A DNA stretch of 64,000 nt from Oreocharis arfaki (GCA_013398015.1 VZRR01005728.1:314753-378752), one strand, 5' to 3'. Shown: positions 13,601 to 27,100, counted from the first letter of the stretch. Notes: generated by a model not told the origin, from the letters alone. Program-made: numbers and translations.

Positions 13601-15552
13601 AAAACCTGCATGTTTCTTACCTGTTACGTCCTTGAATGAGATACCTTTGGGTCTATGTTTTGGGGGAATAATATATAACCTAGTGATGGTATTATAACTG
13701 CAAATGACCACATGAAACGGATTTCTGGTTCAGTTTAGTATAGTTGACATTTTTTATTGAGAGAGCTTATTTGGAGATTACCGAATATAAGAATTTAAAG
13801 AATATTCTTAATATTGCCACTGGCTAACTCAGTACAGACAGCTAACGTAGACAATGCTGAATTTCACTTAAGCTTAGCTTAGCAGATTTGAAGGCAGGAG
13901 TAAACCTAGTTTTGTTTTGTCTTGTTGCTTTTTAATATGATTGACTTGGCCTTTCCAGAATAGTTAACATTTGGTTTTCTTACTTTCTAATACCTAAACT
14001 TGCACCAAGTCCCATTTTATAATTTGAGTTGCATGGTATCCCAGACATAGCAAGTTCTTTTAGATAGTTGTACTTGCATATTAAATAATTAAACAAAATT
14101 TCAACATTTGATGTTAGTTGAGAACCACTTTGTTCTGTTTCTTTTTCAGGTATGTGGGGGACTCTGTAGCAGAAGAGCTTTGTTGTTCAGAGGGCTCTGA
14201 TTTGCCTTACTAGAACAAACCTTGTCAGAATTGAGCCAATGTTGTCAAAATTGGTTTAATTACAGCTGACCTTAATAAAAAGGAGAACTGTGACTTTAGC
14301 TAAATGTCCTTGACAGTATGAGCTCTGTAACATGCTTTCAGTCAGACAGACTTGATTTTCTTCTGTGATGAAGTAGGTGGTTCTGCAGACAAGGGGATAG
14401 CAGCAGATGTTTTTCTGCCAGACATCAGCAGGTCCTAGTATTTCATCTCCTGTAGTATAGTATTCTTACTAACAAATCTCTGAAACAGTCCACTGGTTGG
14501 AGTGTGTGTCCCAAAGACTTAGTAGTAAAAAAGTCCAGATAGCAGCCAGCTACTTGTGGCATCCTATCAAAGCTCAATACTAGAGCAAATATTGTCTTAA
14601 CTTCTTTATTAGTAACTGAATGTGGGGACAGAGCACATTTTCAGCACTTTTGTGGATGGTAGTGATTTTGAAGGAGCAAGCAAGGTAAGGGAGGTCACAG
14701 AGACTGTTGGGAGAGAGCTCAGCATCCAGGGGGAATGCAATGATACATAGTTCGTCTAAGGTGAGCACAAAGCTGGGGGGGTGGCAGGGAGTAGCCCCAT
14801 GCACCAGTAGAGGCTTGGGACCAACCCAGCTGTCCTGAATAGCCTCCAGTGTGCCCTGGCTGAGTACCTGCTACACCCTCAGCTGTGCTAGCACCAGTTT
14901 GAGTGCAAACAAATCTCTTAATTGAGAACCTGTGGGACTGCTTCCAGGTACTGGTGGAGGAAAATCGTAATAAATGGGATTCTGAACACTCAGAAACAGG
15001 TTTCCCAAAAAGGCTGTAAAGTCTCTGTTCTTCAGGATCCTCGCAGCTCCATCAACATATTCCTCCAAACAGTATGTTCTAATGGCCCTGCTTTCAGCAG
15101 GATGTCAGACAACCAAAACTGTTCTTTTTTACTCTCAGCTTTCTGCGTGTTGTGCCCCTCAAGAAGCCAACAGCAAAATTGATCATTGTAATATGATAAA
15201 CTGCATGCAACCTCCCATAGTGAGGAATTAGTTTGCAATCCATCAAGCTATCCTAGGCATGAGAGGAGAGATTCAAGGGGGATATGGTTTGGATGTTGAC
15301 CTCAGAGCCTTACTATCTACTCTGCCTAAATGTGTGTCTGAGTCTCCTGGCCTTGACTGAAAGGAATGAAAGTCTTTTGTACTTTGGGTGGTGGTTTTCG
15401 TCACTCTCATGAGTTTTGTTTTGAAGTCACTGGAGGTATTCACATGACAAGTAGGAAAACAATTTTTTGGCTAATGAGCTTTTGGTGTATCAGTGGTGTC
15501 TTTAAAATGCATAGAATATATTCCTTTCAGAGCCATGTAAAAAGCAATGCCC

Positions 15553-15572
15553 TGAAGATACCTGTATCTTCA
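15553..15572. repeat. Short perfect inverted repeat, 9-bp arms
   Basis: TGAAGATAC, two bases, then the reverse complement GTATCTTCA. It lies about 420 bases before exon 2. It could form a small hairpin in the pre-mRNA but is within what chance allows in 64 kb. Confidence 0.6.
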
Positions 15573-15993
15573 AGGTGGCAAGGCAGGGGAAATGTAAAAC
15601 TGTTCCTGAAAGAAGTTAAAATAAAGGTGAATGCTTTCAAATTTACTTGCTTTAGAAGCTGAACTGTAGAGGTGAATGTCTAAAAATGAGTTTTCAGTCC
15701 CTTAACTATGATATACTCTTCAGGCTTCTGTATTTGGAAAATAGGAATGTAAAATGAATCGTATGATGTTACCACAGGGAGGAAGTGTCAGTCATAACAT
15801 TTTTATATGAGTAGGGAATGGTTGTGTGTGGAGTATAAGTGTCAGTTGTTAATGAAACAGTGAATTTTAAGGAAAAAAAGCATGCTTTGAGAATATGTAA
15901 TTTATATTAAGAATATCTACTAGTGAGAAATACAAAATTTTAAACTTACATTTATTCCTGATTTTTGGGTTGTTTTGTCCTTTTCCTATACAG

Positions 15994-16148
15994 ACTTTGT
16001 TGGAATATGCAGAAAAGTGGAAAACGTCAGAAGATCCTCTGCCTCTGTTGGAGGTGTACACGGTGGCTATCCGAAGTTATGTTAAAGCACGACCTTACCT
16101 TACCTCTGAGTGTGAAAACGTAGCCTTTGTGCTTGAACGTTTAGCACT
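15994..16148 (+). CDS. ZNF292: ZNF292 coding exon 2
   Basis: This 155-base exon lies between the acceptor TTTTCCTATACAG and the donor GTGAGT. It opens in phase 0 with TLLEYAEKWKTSEDPLP and runs to ERLA plus two bases of the next codon. The sequence is the helical N-terminal segment shared by ZNF292 and its relative RLF. It has no zinc finger and no enzymatic motif. Because the exon begins in phase 0 without a methionine and continues a known protein, exon 1 must lie upstream of position 1. Its first residues (TLLEYAEKW) directly follow the end of exon 1 in the human protein. Confidence 0.95.
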
Positions 16149-16633
16149 GTGAGTATGTTTTTTTGGTTACTAAAACCAGTCTGTATGGTATTAACTTTTC
16201 ATTGCCTAAATGTTTTCCCAATCCAGTTCTCAGCACCTGATTTCCTCATGGTGGCTGCTGTATGTAAGGGAGAATATCTGGTTGTTGGAATTGAGGCAAG
16301 AAGGATTCCTGACCTAGGACAAGCCAACACTCCTGGCTTGAAACACTTTGCTGCTATTGATCTGCGTGCAATCTGAAAGTGCATCAATTTGCACAGGCTT
16401 TTACAGGGTTGGATTCAATGATAATTTTTTTTTTTGTGGTGCCTTTTAGAGAATTTGCTTTTACAGTGTTTGCAAGAGTGTTCATGACCTCTTTTTCTTT
16501 ATGTGTTCAAGCAAGCAAACTGTTTTGTGGCTGGTGTTTCAAACAACTATTTTGATATTAGAATAAAGAATTGTTGATTATACAATTTAAAAGTCAAAAA
16601 CTGCCTCAAATAATACCCCTTTTTGACTTACAG
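16149..16633 (+). other. ZNF292: ZNF292 intron 2
   Basis: A 485-base intron, GTGAGT to CAG, AT-rich with a T-run near 16427. It contains no repeat or gene that I recognise. Confidence 0.92.
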
Positions 16634-16712
16634 AAGCTGTATTGAACTTCTACTGTGTCTGCCTCTGGACTTACCTGAAAATAAATGGGAAGAATTTCAG
16701 GCTTTTGTACAG
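16634..16712 (+). CDS. ZNF292: ZNF292 coding exon 3
   Basis: A 79-base exon. Its first base completes a leucine codon begun in exon 2, and the frame then reads SCIELLLCLPLD through to QAFVQ, ending in phase 0 before GTGAGT. It continues the leucine-rich helical N-terminal region. It is too short to show as an open frame by itself and was found by following the protein across the splice sites. Confidence 0.94.
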
Positions 16713-18053
16713 GTGAGTTTGATTCATGAAATGAAGACATAATAACGTCTCAGAATGTTTTGGAAACCTAGGGATATTGAGTATGTAGCATGTCTGTAAG
16801 GAGCAAGGCCTTCAGCTGGAAATCCTATGTACTCTGCAGTAATTGCTGAAGGTAATATAATTTGTCTGCATGCAGCAGCTGTGGAGAAAAAAAAATTACA
16901 GATTATTGAAAGAAAATTCATGTTTTAAAATATAGTTGACTATTAACACTCTTGGAAATTAAAAATCATATAAGTCATTCTTTTCTATATATGGTTGTGT
17001 GTTTGAAACTTGTAAGTGATATGCCAGTTGATACTGAAGGATTGTTAGATCTCTCACAGGGCACTGGCTGGTTAAGGTTAGAGCTCTGCTTTAAAGGAGG
17101 GTGTTGGAACAAGTTCTGCTCCTCAGTATTTATCAGAAATGTGTAGTGGGAGGTCCCATCTACAGTTAAAAAAAAAAAACAGAAAGGAGGGAGGAGGAGG
17201 AAAGAATAATAATGAAAAAGACCAGATACAGTTACCTCAGGATTCTCAGCCTAAATACCGTAGGAAGATGAAAGACTGATCATTTCTGAATGAATTTTGA
17301 CTAGCAATTGCCTTATGTAGATGAATTCTGAAGAGATGTGTTTGATGCTGAGAGGTTACACAGCCTTGAGAGCAGGTGGAAAAGTAAAAGAAAAATGAGC
17401 CATTTCTTGTTGGTTTTTTTTTTTAAGGACCAGTGTAAGTTGTGTATTGCTACTTAATCCACAGATTTTTGCAGGTATTTAGTTTGCTCCCAAGTGTACC
17501 TCTGCTCACAGAATTTATTCTAGTATATAAACGCAGTGGAGGATATTTTAATTGTTTTTAAGACTTCTGCCTGTTTCATCCTATTTGCATAGAACCATGC
17601 AGTGAGATCTTAACAGCTAAAATCTTTCAACATTATAAAAGTATTTTTTTCCGTGTCTCCCGTACGTAGCAATTCAGCTGCTGAAGAGCTTGAGAAGATA
17701 AAGTTTAGGCACCTGTTACCAGACCAATATGTGGACCAGAGAAATTACTCATCCATTTTTAAAAGAGAGGCCTATTTCAAAATTTAGTTTCAGAAATTTC
17801 AGAAGTAGCCCTGTTAATAAATCTCAAGGTGAGTTTGAGGCACTCAGTTGTTTTAGTTTCTCAGCTTAAGTCTTAGGCAACAGAGGCAGAAGTAAAACCT
17901 ATATAGGCTGAATGTTAAGATGGTTTTGTTGTACATTTAACTCTCTGTCTGATAAGGTGTTATTTTGACAACGTAAGGTGTAAAGGAGTATGAAAAACAC
18001 ATCATTTATGTCTTTTTTAAACAATACGTTGTTTTGTAAAATATGTTGTTCAG
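16713..18053 (+). other. ZNF292: ZNF292 intron 3
   Basis: A 1341-base AT-rich intron, GTGAGT to CAG, with an A-run near 17169 followed by a GGAGGAGG purine stretch. I recognise no repeat family or gene in it. Confidence 0.92.
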
Positions 18054-18189
18054 GTGGCTCATAAAAACTTGATGGAAAATGGCAGCCAGGAACTGCACAC
18101 TTTAACGACACTTACACAAGAGAAGGGAGTGTGGAAGAACCCAGTATTGTGTGGTATTCTTTCCCAGGAACAGTTGGACCCAGATAAAG
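18054..18189 (+). CDS. ZNF292: ZNF292 coding exon 4
   Basis: A 136-base exon in phase 0 that reads VAHKNLMENGSQELH through to LSQEQLDPDK. It ends with the first base of a valine codon before the donor GTAAAA, and exon 5 supplies the other two bases. The segment (GVWKNPVL) matches the N-terminal region of the ZNF292 family. There is no zinc finger. Confidence 0.95.
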
Positions 18190-19979
18190 GTAAAATTTAA
18201 AGTTATGGTTGGGATAAAATATACTTCATTTTTATCATACATAGAAATATTGTTATGATATATGGAAGTTTTTTGTTCAGCATAGTTTGTGATAATTTAT
18301 AAGCTGTATAAATAAATATGCATGTGGCATTTTCTGAATTATTAGACAGTATGTTCATGGGAACATACAAATAATTTAATGTTGGTATTTTGCATAAAAC
18401 ATAATCATGCCTTGAATTCTCTTGCCATTTTCTTTATAAGCCATGTGAAGGGAGTTTACATACTGGCAAATTTACAGTGGGGTAAGTTCAGTACTAATAT
18501 ACAAAATTTATTTGACATAAACCAAAAAAATAAAAACTGCATGTATTTTTTTTAATGAGAATATAATTTACTTGGTTATGAAATGCTAAGAGGACCTTTA
18601 CTGAAGGTTCATTTAGACCTGAGTTCTGAGAATGGCTAACAGCAGTTGCATAGGGAAGAGTGTATGAGCAGCAGAGGCTTACAAGGATAGTGCCCTGATG
18701 CATTACTTCAGTTTTGGTGACTGCAATTCAGAAGTGGTATCCTTGTGTGAAGAAATTTTAGTTGGTTTTTTGATTCTTTGCCTAAATGGTTTTAGAATCT
18801 GTATAAAGCATCACATGTAAGCATCTGTGGCAGAGGTACACAGTTACATCTAATGAAGTAATTCCTCTTACTGTCTGCCTCCTTTTAGCCTGGTGCCTGC
18901 TTATTTCATATGATATTTTCTATCTATTGACAAGTTAACTATTCTAGTGTCTTTTAATGAATGCATCTCAAGACCTGATTCAATAGACTGCTGTTGTGTC
19001 TCATCTTCTCTCTTCTGTATTGTCTTACATATGTCTTCGAGCTTTACTGCCTCATTCCTTGTATGAGGCACCAGAGGTTTATTCAGCAGTCAATATGATT
19101 TTCTGCTTCCTTCTGCATTCCTTTAATAATATTTCCTAACATTAACCTTTCTTGTCTGAGTGTTGAAACACTGTTTTCTTGAATCAGGACACTAAACAAG
19201 ACATTTTCTTGAGGACTAGTACCTATTTCAGTGTTAGGATTTCCCCCATCACACTTGTATGTACAGTTAGGCTTGCATTTTTTTCCCCCATGAAAGTAAT
19301 TTTGGGGGGTTTATCAACATTTTAATTTTATCTGTTATGCCGTGTTATGGACTGTTGGCATGTTTTTACTACTCTGCTTTTGTCAGCATATTTTGTCATG
19401 GTTCTCTGCCCTTTTCCAAATGTTGATAAAAGTCCTGGACATAGGCTGTCCCTGGTACAGATCCTAAGGAAACCCACTGCAAGTTTGTTTGGGTTTTTTT
19501 TTCTTTTTCTATTAACTGATAATATATCTGTACAAGGATCTTCTTTTTACTGCCGAGAGAGCCTGGCATCCGTAGGCATCTGATGGACTTCTTTTAATGC
19601 CTTTAGAAAATAAATCGGATCTCCTTTTTTCAAATTACCACAGCTCCCTTGGATAAGTCCAGTAAATGTATTTATCCAATGATTGATTTTTTTTTTCCTA
19701 AAGTTGTGCTTACTCTTCCACAAGATTTGCATTTTGTTGCTTCTTTTAATTACTTATTATACACCTAATACAGACTTTGGATTTGTATGTAGTCCTCAGA
19801 GTCCCACAGAGTACTCCTTTACTAGCTTCCTCTCAATCACCCTGCAAACATTGTAACAGTAAGGTACTTGTAAGAGAGAGGTTTAATTAATACTTAATTG
19901 CCTTATATTTGAGTCTTTTTGAGAACTTGCTCATGAGTTCAGAATTGGATGAGGAGGACACAGGGCAATAAGTAAGATT

Positions 19980-20697
19980 GTGACCATGGACTTCAGGAGA
20001 GCTAACTTTAGCATCTTTAAGGAACTTCTTGTAATAATCCCATGGGAGCAGGTCCTGCAGGGAGGAGGAGTCCAATACAGCTGGTTGATATTCAAAGATC
20101 ACTTCTTCCAGGCTCAAAAATTATACATCCCAATGAGCAAGGAATCAGGCAAAGGGGGCAAGAAACATGCATGGATGAATAACGAACTCTGGTCACTACT
20201 CAAGCATAAGCAGGACATACACAGGAGATGGAAGCAGGGTCTGGTTACTTGAAATGAATGTAGAGAGGTTGTCAGAGTAAGTCAGGAGACAAGGAAGGCC
20301 GAGGCCCATCTGGAATTAATTCTGGCCAAGGATGTCCGGAACAACAAGAAGGGCTTTTTCAGATACATCAGTTGCAAAAGGTAAACAAAGTATAACGTGG
20401 GCCTGTTGCTAAATGGAGTGAGGACCCTGGTAACAGGTGATACAGAGAACGCAGTTATCGAATGCCTTCTTTGCATCAATCTTTGCTGAAAAGACCAGCC
20501 CTCAGGAATCTCTGATCCAAGAACAAGAGTGTCTCCCCAGCAAGTTCACTGGTGGCACAAAGCTGGAGGAGTGGCTGATACCCTAGAGCACTGTGCAGCC
20601 CTTCAGAAGGACCTCAACAGACTGGAGAGAGGGGCAGAGAAGAACCTTCTGGAATTCAGCAAAGGCAAGTGCAGGGTCCTGTGCTTGGGGAAGAATA
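19980..20697 (+). mobile_element. CR1 LINE fragment with internal ORF2 deletion
   Basis: Plus-strand CR1 ORF2 remains. 19980-20250 translates as the segment between endonuclease and reverse transcriptase (DFRRANFSIFKELL, FKDHFFQAQ, AWMNNELWSLLKHKQ). It continues in broken frames (KNNKKGFFRYIS-like, then a phrase equivalent to TEKAELLNAFF) to about 20515. It then jumps at about 20530 to the late reverse-transcriptase part (CAALQKDLNRLERGAEKNL, KGKCRVLCLG). The catalytic FADD box and most of the polymerase fall in the missing part. No CR1 3' terminus follows, so the copy is truncated at both ends. Confidence 0.9.
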
Positions 20698-23578
20698 ACC
20701 TTTTGAATTCCTTTATTTTCAAACTGTACAAACTTTGGACACAGTGCGAGAAAAGTTCATGTTCTCTGACCACACAGCGCAGCTGTTTGCTTCTGGTTAC
20801 GGACAGGGAAACGCAGGCTTGTCTGAACTGCGTCATTCTCTTGCTCTCCTAGTTTTGAGAAGGGTCTATTGCATGGGTTCCACCTAAATATGAGCAGGAA
20901 GTACTCACTACATAAAATGTTAGAGAGGCTATTCTCTGAGTGCCATGTCATTAAGTAATTGCCTTATTTCTGACTGCATTGGACGCAGCTCAGTTTTCTG
21001 ATTAATTTAGTGTTGGTAAGGATTCATGCACTAAGGAGCTTAAAAAAAGTAGAGGGTGGATATACAGTCCTTTGAAGGAGTGTTAAGAACAGCATGCCTG
21101 TCACTGATTTCCTTGCTGATGAGTATTGCTGCTGCATTACTACAAGATGTTCGTACAGTACTATGATATAAGACAGCAAAATTTGTCTTTAACTGTACTG
21201 CAGAAAGTGCATGCATGCCATAGATACAAATTTGAGCTGGTGTGCACATACAAGATTTTTTCATGTTGGAAATATTCTCAGTCTCCTTGATTTGTCACCA
21301 GCTTGGGTGACAAACACTGGCATTGCCATATCTGATCACCAAAATAGGGAAGCCTGGCTTAAGTTACCAAATTCTGTGCAGAAAACAAAAGATGATCTTC
21401 TCTTGAGAACTATATAATGCTGAAACCTCACTTCAGTTGTTTCTGAAGAAAATGTATCTCTCTTCCTCTGAGAGTGAAACAAGCATTGTCATTTGTGACT
21501 GTGCTTGTTCCCACAATGCTAGTCTGTACTGTATGGAAGACTAGCCTGGAAATGAGTGTTTGGATTCCTAATGAGCTGAGGAATGTGTTTTTTCTTGACT
21601 GGTGATTCCACAGATAATTTATTTGCTGCAAGTGGATCATCTTTGGTTGTTGTTTTTGGGCCTCCTGAGTGGACATCTGAAGTTGAAAGCATTATTTGTG
21701 ACTCATCTGAGAGGTTTCCTGAGAAACTCCTTTTGAGTTTCCTGGGTCTGGATCAATCTACTTAAATTTAAGAGCACTCAGGCAATCTTCCACTCAAGCA
21801 GTTCAGTGCCGAAAGGAGAGATCGTTCCTCCAGCTCCTCGTGTCTTGTTGTTTCTTGCCTCTGCCCCTTGTCTTTACCCAGCAGGACACACAACAATTAT
21901 ATGAATAGCTCTGGAACTTCTGGATTCAAATTCTGGTTCCTCAGCAGTATTACCTCTTACAAGTGTGCTCAGGAGCTGTAAACTACTTGCTTGTTCCCAT
22001 CAATTTTCTTCTTTTTCCACCTAAACTTGTTTCCTGTGTCTTTAAAAAATGTCTTATCAAATTTGGAGTTTCGTCTAGGGAGCATTGTGGACATTTTAGA
22101 CTTGAAAGATCACCCAAAATTACGTAATCTTATTGGGTCATGAGGATAGAAAAGTACCAGTGTTCTCAAATAGTATTTCAGAGATACACTAGTAACATTC
22201 TTTGCTGTGGAGCACTGCTCTACCAGTTTCCATCATCTCAAGTACTGGGGGCAACTAGTCAGTACTAAAGCAGAAAGAAGTCTGGAAAGGTACTGTAGAC
22301 ATATGAAAATAAGATCTCCTATCCACACCATCAAATTCAAGAAGGCACTGTTAGCTGTAATTGCTGACTAGTCTGGAAGTAAATGGTTCACCTGCTGTAG
22401 CACTCATCAGCTGTTTCTATACTGCTGTCAGATATTGCATTGCGTTGCATTTGCACGGTGACCTGCATGACTTCTTTTTTTCTCAAGATTCCATATGATG
22501 GACAAGAAGCACTTGTATTTAGGGAAAGGAATTTTCCACATTTCTGCACTTCATTATTTGGTTACAGGAGGAAACCTTAGTAAGGTTGTCCTAATTTTCT
22601 CACATCGTGAGTCTTCTGTCTTAATGGCCTCCTCCTGAACTACCAGATAGCTTAATGTGAGATCAGGACTGATATTAATCTAGAATTGAAGCTGATCTGA
22701 ATTAATGACAACTGAAAATTAGGTTTCCTGAAGTCACGTGGCTGTCTGTGCAGCCTTACTGTTCAGTGTGCCAGAGACTGAAAGTTGAAGTGTACACCTA
22801 AGTATTTGGGGTTATGCAGTAGCCTATGCAATCTTGAAACACTGCACTTCCATCCTCAGTTTCTGTCAGTGTGGCTTGTGCTCTTCAGCATGAACCTGCT
22901 TTTCCATCCTCGAGGTTATCATTTTCTTGTAGTGATGGTATAGTCCTTCAAAGCTGTCATTGGTATCTCCTCAGCTGGTACTGAGGGTAAGTGGAGGAAC
23001 TGTCTAGAGGAAAAGGATCTTTGATAACCCTATGAATACCCAGGCTGCTGCTGCTATTTTGGTATCTAATTCTAATCATCCTTAGAGATTTAAACCTGGA
23101 TGCCAAGAGTTAGGTTCTTGAATTTTTCATAAGTTTAAGTGTAGTAGGGAGGCATCTAAAGAGTATGTCACTGAAAAGAGGATCCGGATACAACCATCAC
23201 TATCCAGAGTTTGTCAAGGTGGATAACAGGCAGAATTTAGCAGCCAACATGGAACTATTTTCAGTAACTAGAGCACTCATCACCAGAAGTTGAATGATAC
23301 CAGCCGCCTCAGTTTTGAGAGGAGAAAAAAAAATAGTATTTTCATCCTGGGTATATTCACAGCAGCCATCTGGAACTTCTTTTACCCTTTCTCCAGACAC
23401 TATGCCACCACAGAAGCATCCAAGATTGATGCTGCGTTCAGCAGAATTGGGCTGAGATGTTGTTTGCATGAAGGATTTTGAGTCCCAGCTCCTGGTAGAT
23501 AGGGAAAGCATTGAGTCAGTTCAGAGTCACCCATAGTGTGAATGCGTATGTGGACTAACACTTGAAGATGACTAGAGG

Positions 23579-24141
23579 TGTCATGGTTCAACCCCAGCCA
23601 GCAGCCAAGCCCCACTCAGCCACTTGCTCACTCCCCCACCAGCAGCATCAGGGAGAGAATAGGAAGAGTAAAGGTAGAAAACTCATAAGTTGAGATAATG
23701 ACAGTTCCATGAGGAAAGCAAAAGCCACGCACACAAGCAAAGCAAGGAATGAATTCACTGCTTCCCCTGAGCAGGGGGGTGAGGAGAGCAGGGCCACATC
23801 ACGTCTAAGGGTGCCTGGGGAAGACAAATACCACCACTCCAAATGTCCAGTTCCTCCTCCTTCCCGCCACTTTATGCACTGAGCATGATGTTCTATGGTC
23901 TGGAATGTCCCTTTGGTCAGTTGGGGTCACCTGTCCTGGCTGTGTCTCCTCCCAAGCACCCCCAGCCCCCTCCCCAGCGTGGCAGCACAGAAATCGGAAG
24001 AGGCCTCAGCTCTGTGTAAGCCCTGCTCAGCAATAATAAAAACATCTCTATATCAACCCTCTGTTCAGCACAAATCCAAAACATAGCCCCACACCAGCCA
24101 CTGTGAAGAAAGTTAACCCTAGCCCAGCCAAACCCAGTACA
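23579..24141. mobile_element. Solo LTR of an avian endogenous retrovirus
   Basis: A 563-base unit starts TGTCATGGTTCAACCCCAGC and ends CCAGTACA, so it has the TG...CA ends of an LTR. Its opening, the GCTGTGTCTCCTCCCAA block in the middle and the closing GTTAACCCTAGCCCAGCC block match an LTR family that is very common in birds (recognised from memory; I cannot give the database name safely). No gag, pol or env coding sequence adjoins it, so it is a solo LTR left after recombination. An AATAAA lies near 24036 on the plus strand, which hints at plus orientation but does not prove it. I see no clear direct repeat abutting the ends. Confidence 0.85.
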
Positions 24142-27100
24142 TGAGTTTCCTGACTAGCAACTGAAGTTCTTTGAGATGGATTGTCCATGTGTACGTTCAC
24201 CTCCTGGCTTCATCCTCCTTGGCCAAAGCAAGGTTGATAAGACGTAAAGGTCTGTGATAGATTAATCTGTACCTACCCTACATCTGATGAAGGGTCTGGT
24301 AGTAGGATTATGAGTGCTTTGTAAGGCAAATATTCTTTGTGCTCTTCAAGTCTTCTAGTCAGCTAAAACATGGCATTAATGTGGACTGTCTTCCACAGAG
24401 AACCTGTTACTGCTTGGAGGTTGTTCTTGCAGTTGTGTGCTGCTAATCTAGGGATTACATTTTCTCTGGTTTAATCCATGTATGGTGTGAGCAATACCTG
24501 TAATAAAAGTTCATAGTCCGTTTTATGAACTTGGCATGGAATCACTTGGTAGTAGGACCTGACATGCCAGCTATGGGACTCAAGGGAATAACAGAGAAAC
24601 TGTCTAAGAAGGTTAGATCCTAGTCTGTCCAAGTTAATTTGCTAGCCTTAGTAGACTGTAGTACTACCTCTCAGATGTTATCTGCACATCTTTGTTTTCT
24701 CTCATATTCTGTAATTCTGTATGAATTTCGCACATGCCTTGCACAAACGTGTTTGTGAATTTTAATGGATGAGGCAGCATTGCACAAAAATGACATCTAA
24801 TAATTTTTCCAAGAGTCATTCCCATTAAATACATCAGGGTTTGCGCTCATAGGGGTTAAGTGACTTATTCTAGGAACGCACTTGTGTCTCAGAGCATTTT
24901 TGTGAATTACAATTGTTATGGTAAACTAACAGTTTGTCCACAATAACTTTTGAAACAGGCATTGCACAATAAAATGTATTTATAAAATATTTTAAAAACA
25001 AACAAAACCTCCCTCAATAACCTCAAAATCTAATCCTTAAGCATGTTCCCGACTATAAACTTAGTCCTGTAACCTCAGTGCTGGTTTTTGTTTTAAAATG
25101 TCAGCTATAGTTCAGTTACAAAAGAAATGTAATTAAAATTCATGTTTTGTATGAGCTTTCAGATGCTAAACGTAATGGTTATAATCACTGGGATTAGAAT
25201 AAAGGCTTAAGAGCTAATATGTAGCTCTAACTCTGAGGTCTTCCTGTGTCTTGTTGAGAAGATAACAGAAAATGTGCTGATGCTTATGCAAGGTACGCTG
25301 GCTGAAGCACTAAACACTGAAGGAAGGGGATTACTGAGAACTAGCAGATAGAACATAGTGTTTACAATATTAAATGCAGCAATTATAGTAATAAAACAGA
25401 GTGAAACATCTTGTGTTACCAGTATATCTCAAAGTCTAAGGTCTTCCTGTATCTTGTTACAGAAATAAGGTAAAATGTTCCAGTGTTATTCCAGGCAGAC
25501 TATCCGGGACTAAGTGTTGTGAGCAAAAGGATTATTGGTACCTGGTGGAGGAAGAGAAAGGCTGGACTATTGAATGTGGTTAGTCACAGGGTCATTTGTG
25601 GGTTGGCAGGAGTATGAATGTTTTTTATAATGCATGGGTAATGACATTAAAGGAACATTTATCTGCTGCTTAGAATGTCCTCTAATAAATACAAGAAATG
25701 TTTACTGTCTACCAATTGTCGATGAGTGTGCTCTGGTTTTCCTTTGTTCCTACATAAATAGAAATCTGGTCATAGCTTCACTGCCATGGGGAGAGGAAGA
25801 AGGAGCTCATTTGATTTGAATATTCTTACACATCAGTTAGCCATTGCTGATCATCTGTAACAAGGTACAAGGATATGAACAAACAACTGAGAAGTTGGTT
25901 GAAATGATAATTCAACCATAAATCTGAAAATGCGTGAAAGATAATGATGGAGTCTAACAGGCCCAATTTCTGCAAAAGGCAGTATTTTCTGCCCTAAAGT
26001 CTTGTGCACTAAAGTGGTAAAGAAAATGGTTGACCTGATTATGATTTCAAGATGGACTTTTAGTAATGTTCCATATAAGCAGCTAGAAGGAGAAATCATG
26101 AGATAAAGACAGTAGTGAATCAAACTAAATGGGAAGGGGAGAAGCAAAAAATAAAATGAGATGAGCTTTTTTCTTCTAGCAAACCTCATGTTTCGTATTC
26201 TAATACTTCAGATATTACAGAGAGAACTAATTTTTTACATGTTGAAAGTACCTACTTCATCAAGATGAAACAGGACTTGAAAAGTCAAGAAAATATAAAT
26301 TAACTGAATGGGCAACATGATTCAGGTGAAATTCAGGACAAGTAAATTAAAAGGAATATAATGAAAGTTCCTACCAGGGTGTGTCAGAAAGTGAGCACTG
26401 CAGATGACCAGAAGGTTTTGGGAAGGGGTGATGAAAATACTCAGAGCTGGAAAAAATCTCATTTAGAAAAGATCAAAATTTTACTCTTAACACTGAAAAC
26501 ATATAATGAATCTGCTGGTTTTCACAAAAGAAACAAAAAGTAGAAAAACAGTAGAAAAAGTCTGCTGTTTTTAAAAGATGTGAGAATGTATTATTAAAGT
26601 GAGGGTAATTGAAAACCAAATTATTTTTTTATGCAGTATCTATCTATCTTGTGGAAACAGGGAGGTGTTGATGTCAAAAGGATTAAACAAAATTGATTGT
26701 CTGTGTGTCTGGTTTTTATAATTGACTTTAAATATTCTGGAGGTAGTACTAAACCTCATGCTTCAAAGCTGAAACAATTTTGATCTTGAAGATCTGGATG
26801 AGACCCAAGATGTATATTTAAGAATTGGAACATTAACCCATGTTCTTTCTTTTTGTAGGATTCTTATGCCTTCCATTAAAGTACCTAGAGTTTGGGTGCT
26901 TAGTGTAGACTACAGAGTTTAACTCTGGTGGGAGCATATCTGAAAAACATAGTTTCTGAAAAACCTGTCTCTTTTGAGTTTTAGACTGTGCACAGTCAAA
27001 TGTTCACAAGATAAGCCTCTTTTTTCAAATAAGGAAACTTATTTGGTTGAAGAACTTTAAAGTGTTTGACTGTATTCTATGGGTGTATAATATGAAACAT

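Larger units (their letters stand above)
1..15993 (+). other. ZNF292: ZNF292 intron 1 (3' part)
   Basis: About 16 kb of AT-rich non-coding DNA ahead of exon 2. Because the first exon in the window starts in frame with the residues that follow exon 1 in the family, this must be the 3' part of a long first intron. It holds a minus-strand CR1 copy (8497-9430), a poly-G tract containing the only N, short simple repeats and an AT-rich tract. It ends in a polypyrimidine tract and CAG at 15991-15993. The short open frames here show no family resemblance or splice structure. I see no other gene. Confidence 0.85.

Noticed and set aside
15553..15572. Hairpin before exon 2 as a splicing regulator or microRNA
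   Set aside because: Arms of only 9 bp with a 2-base loop. Too short for a microRNA precursor, and no supporting context.
25851..26189. 112-residue minus-strand open frame
   Set aside because: No recognisable domain or relative, AT-rich intronic setting, and no splice or promoter signals that I can support.
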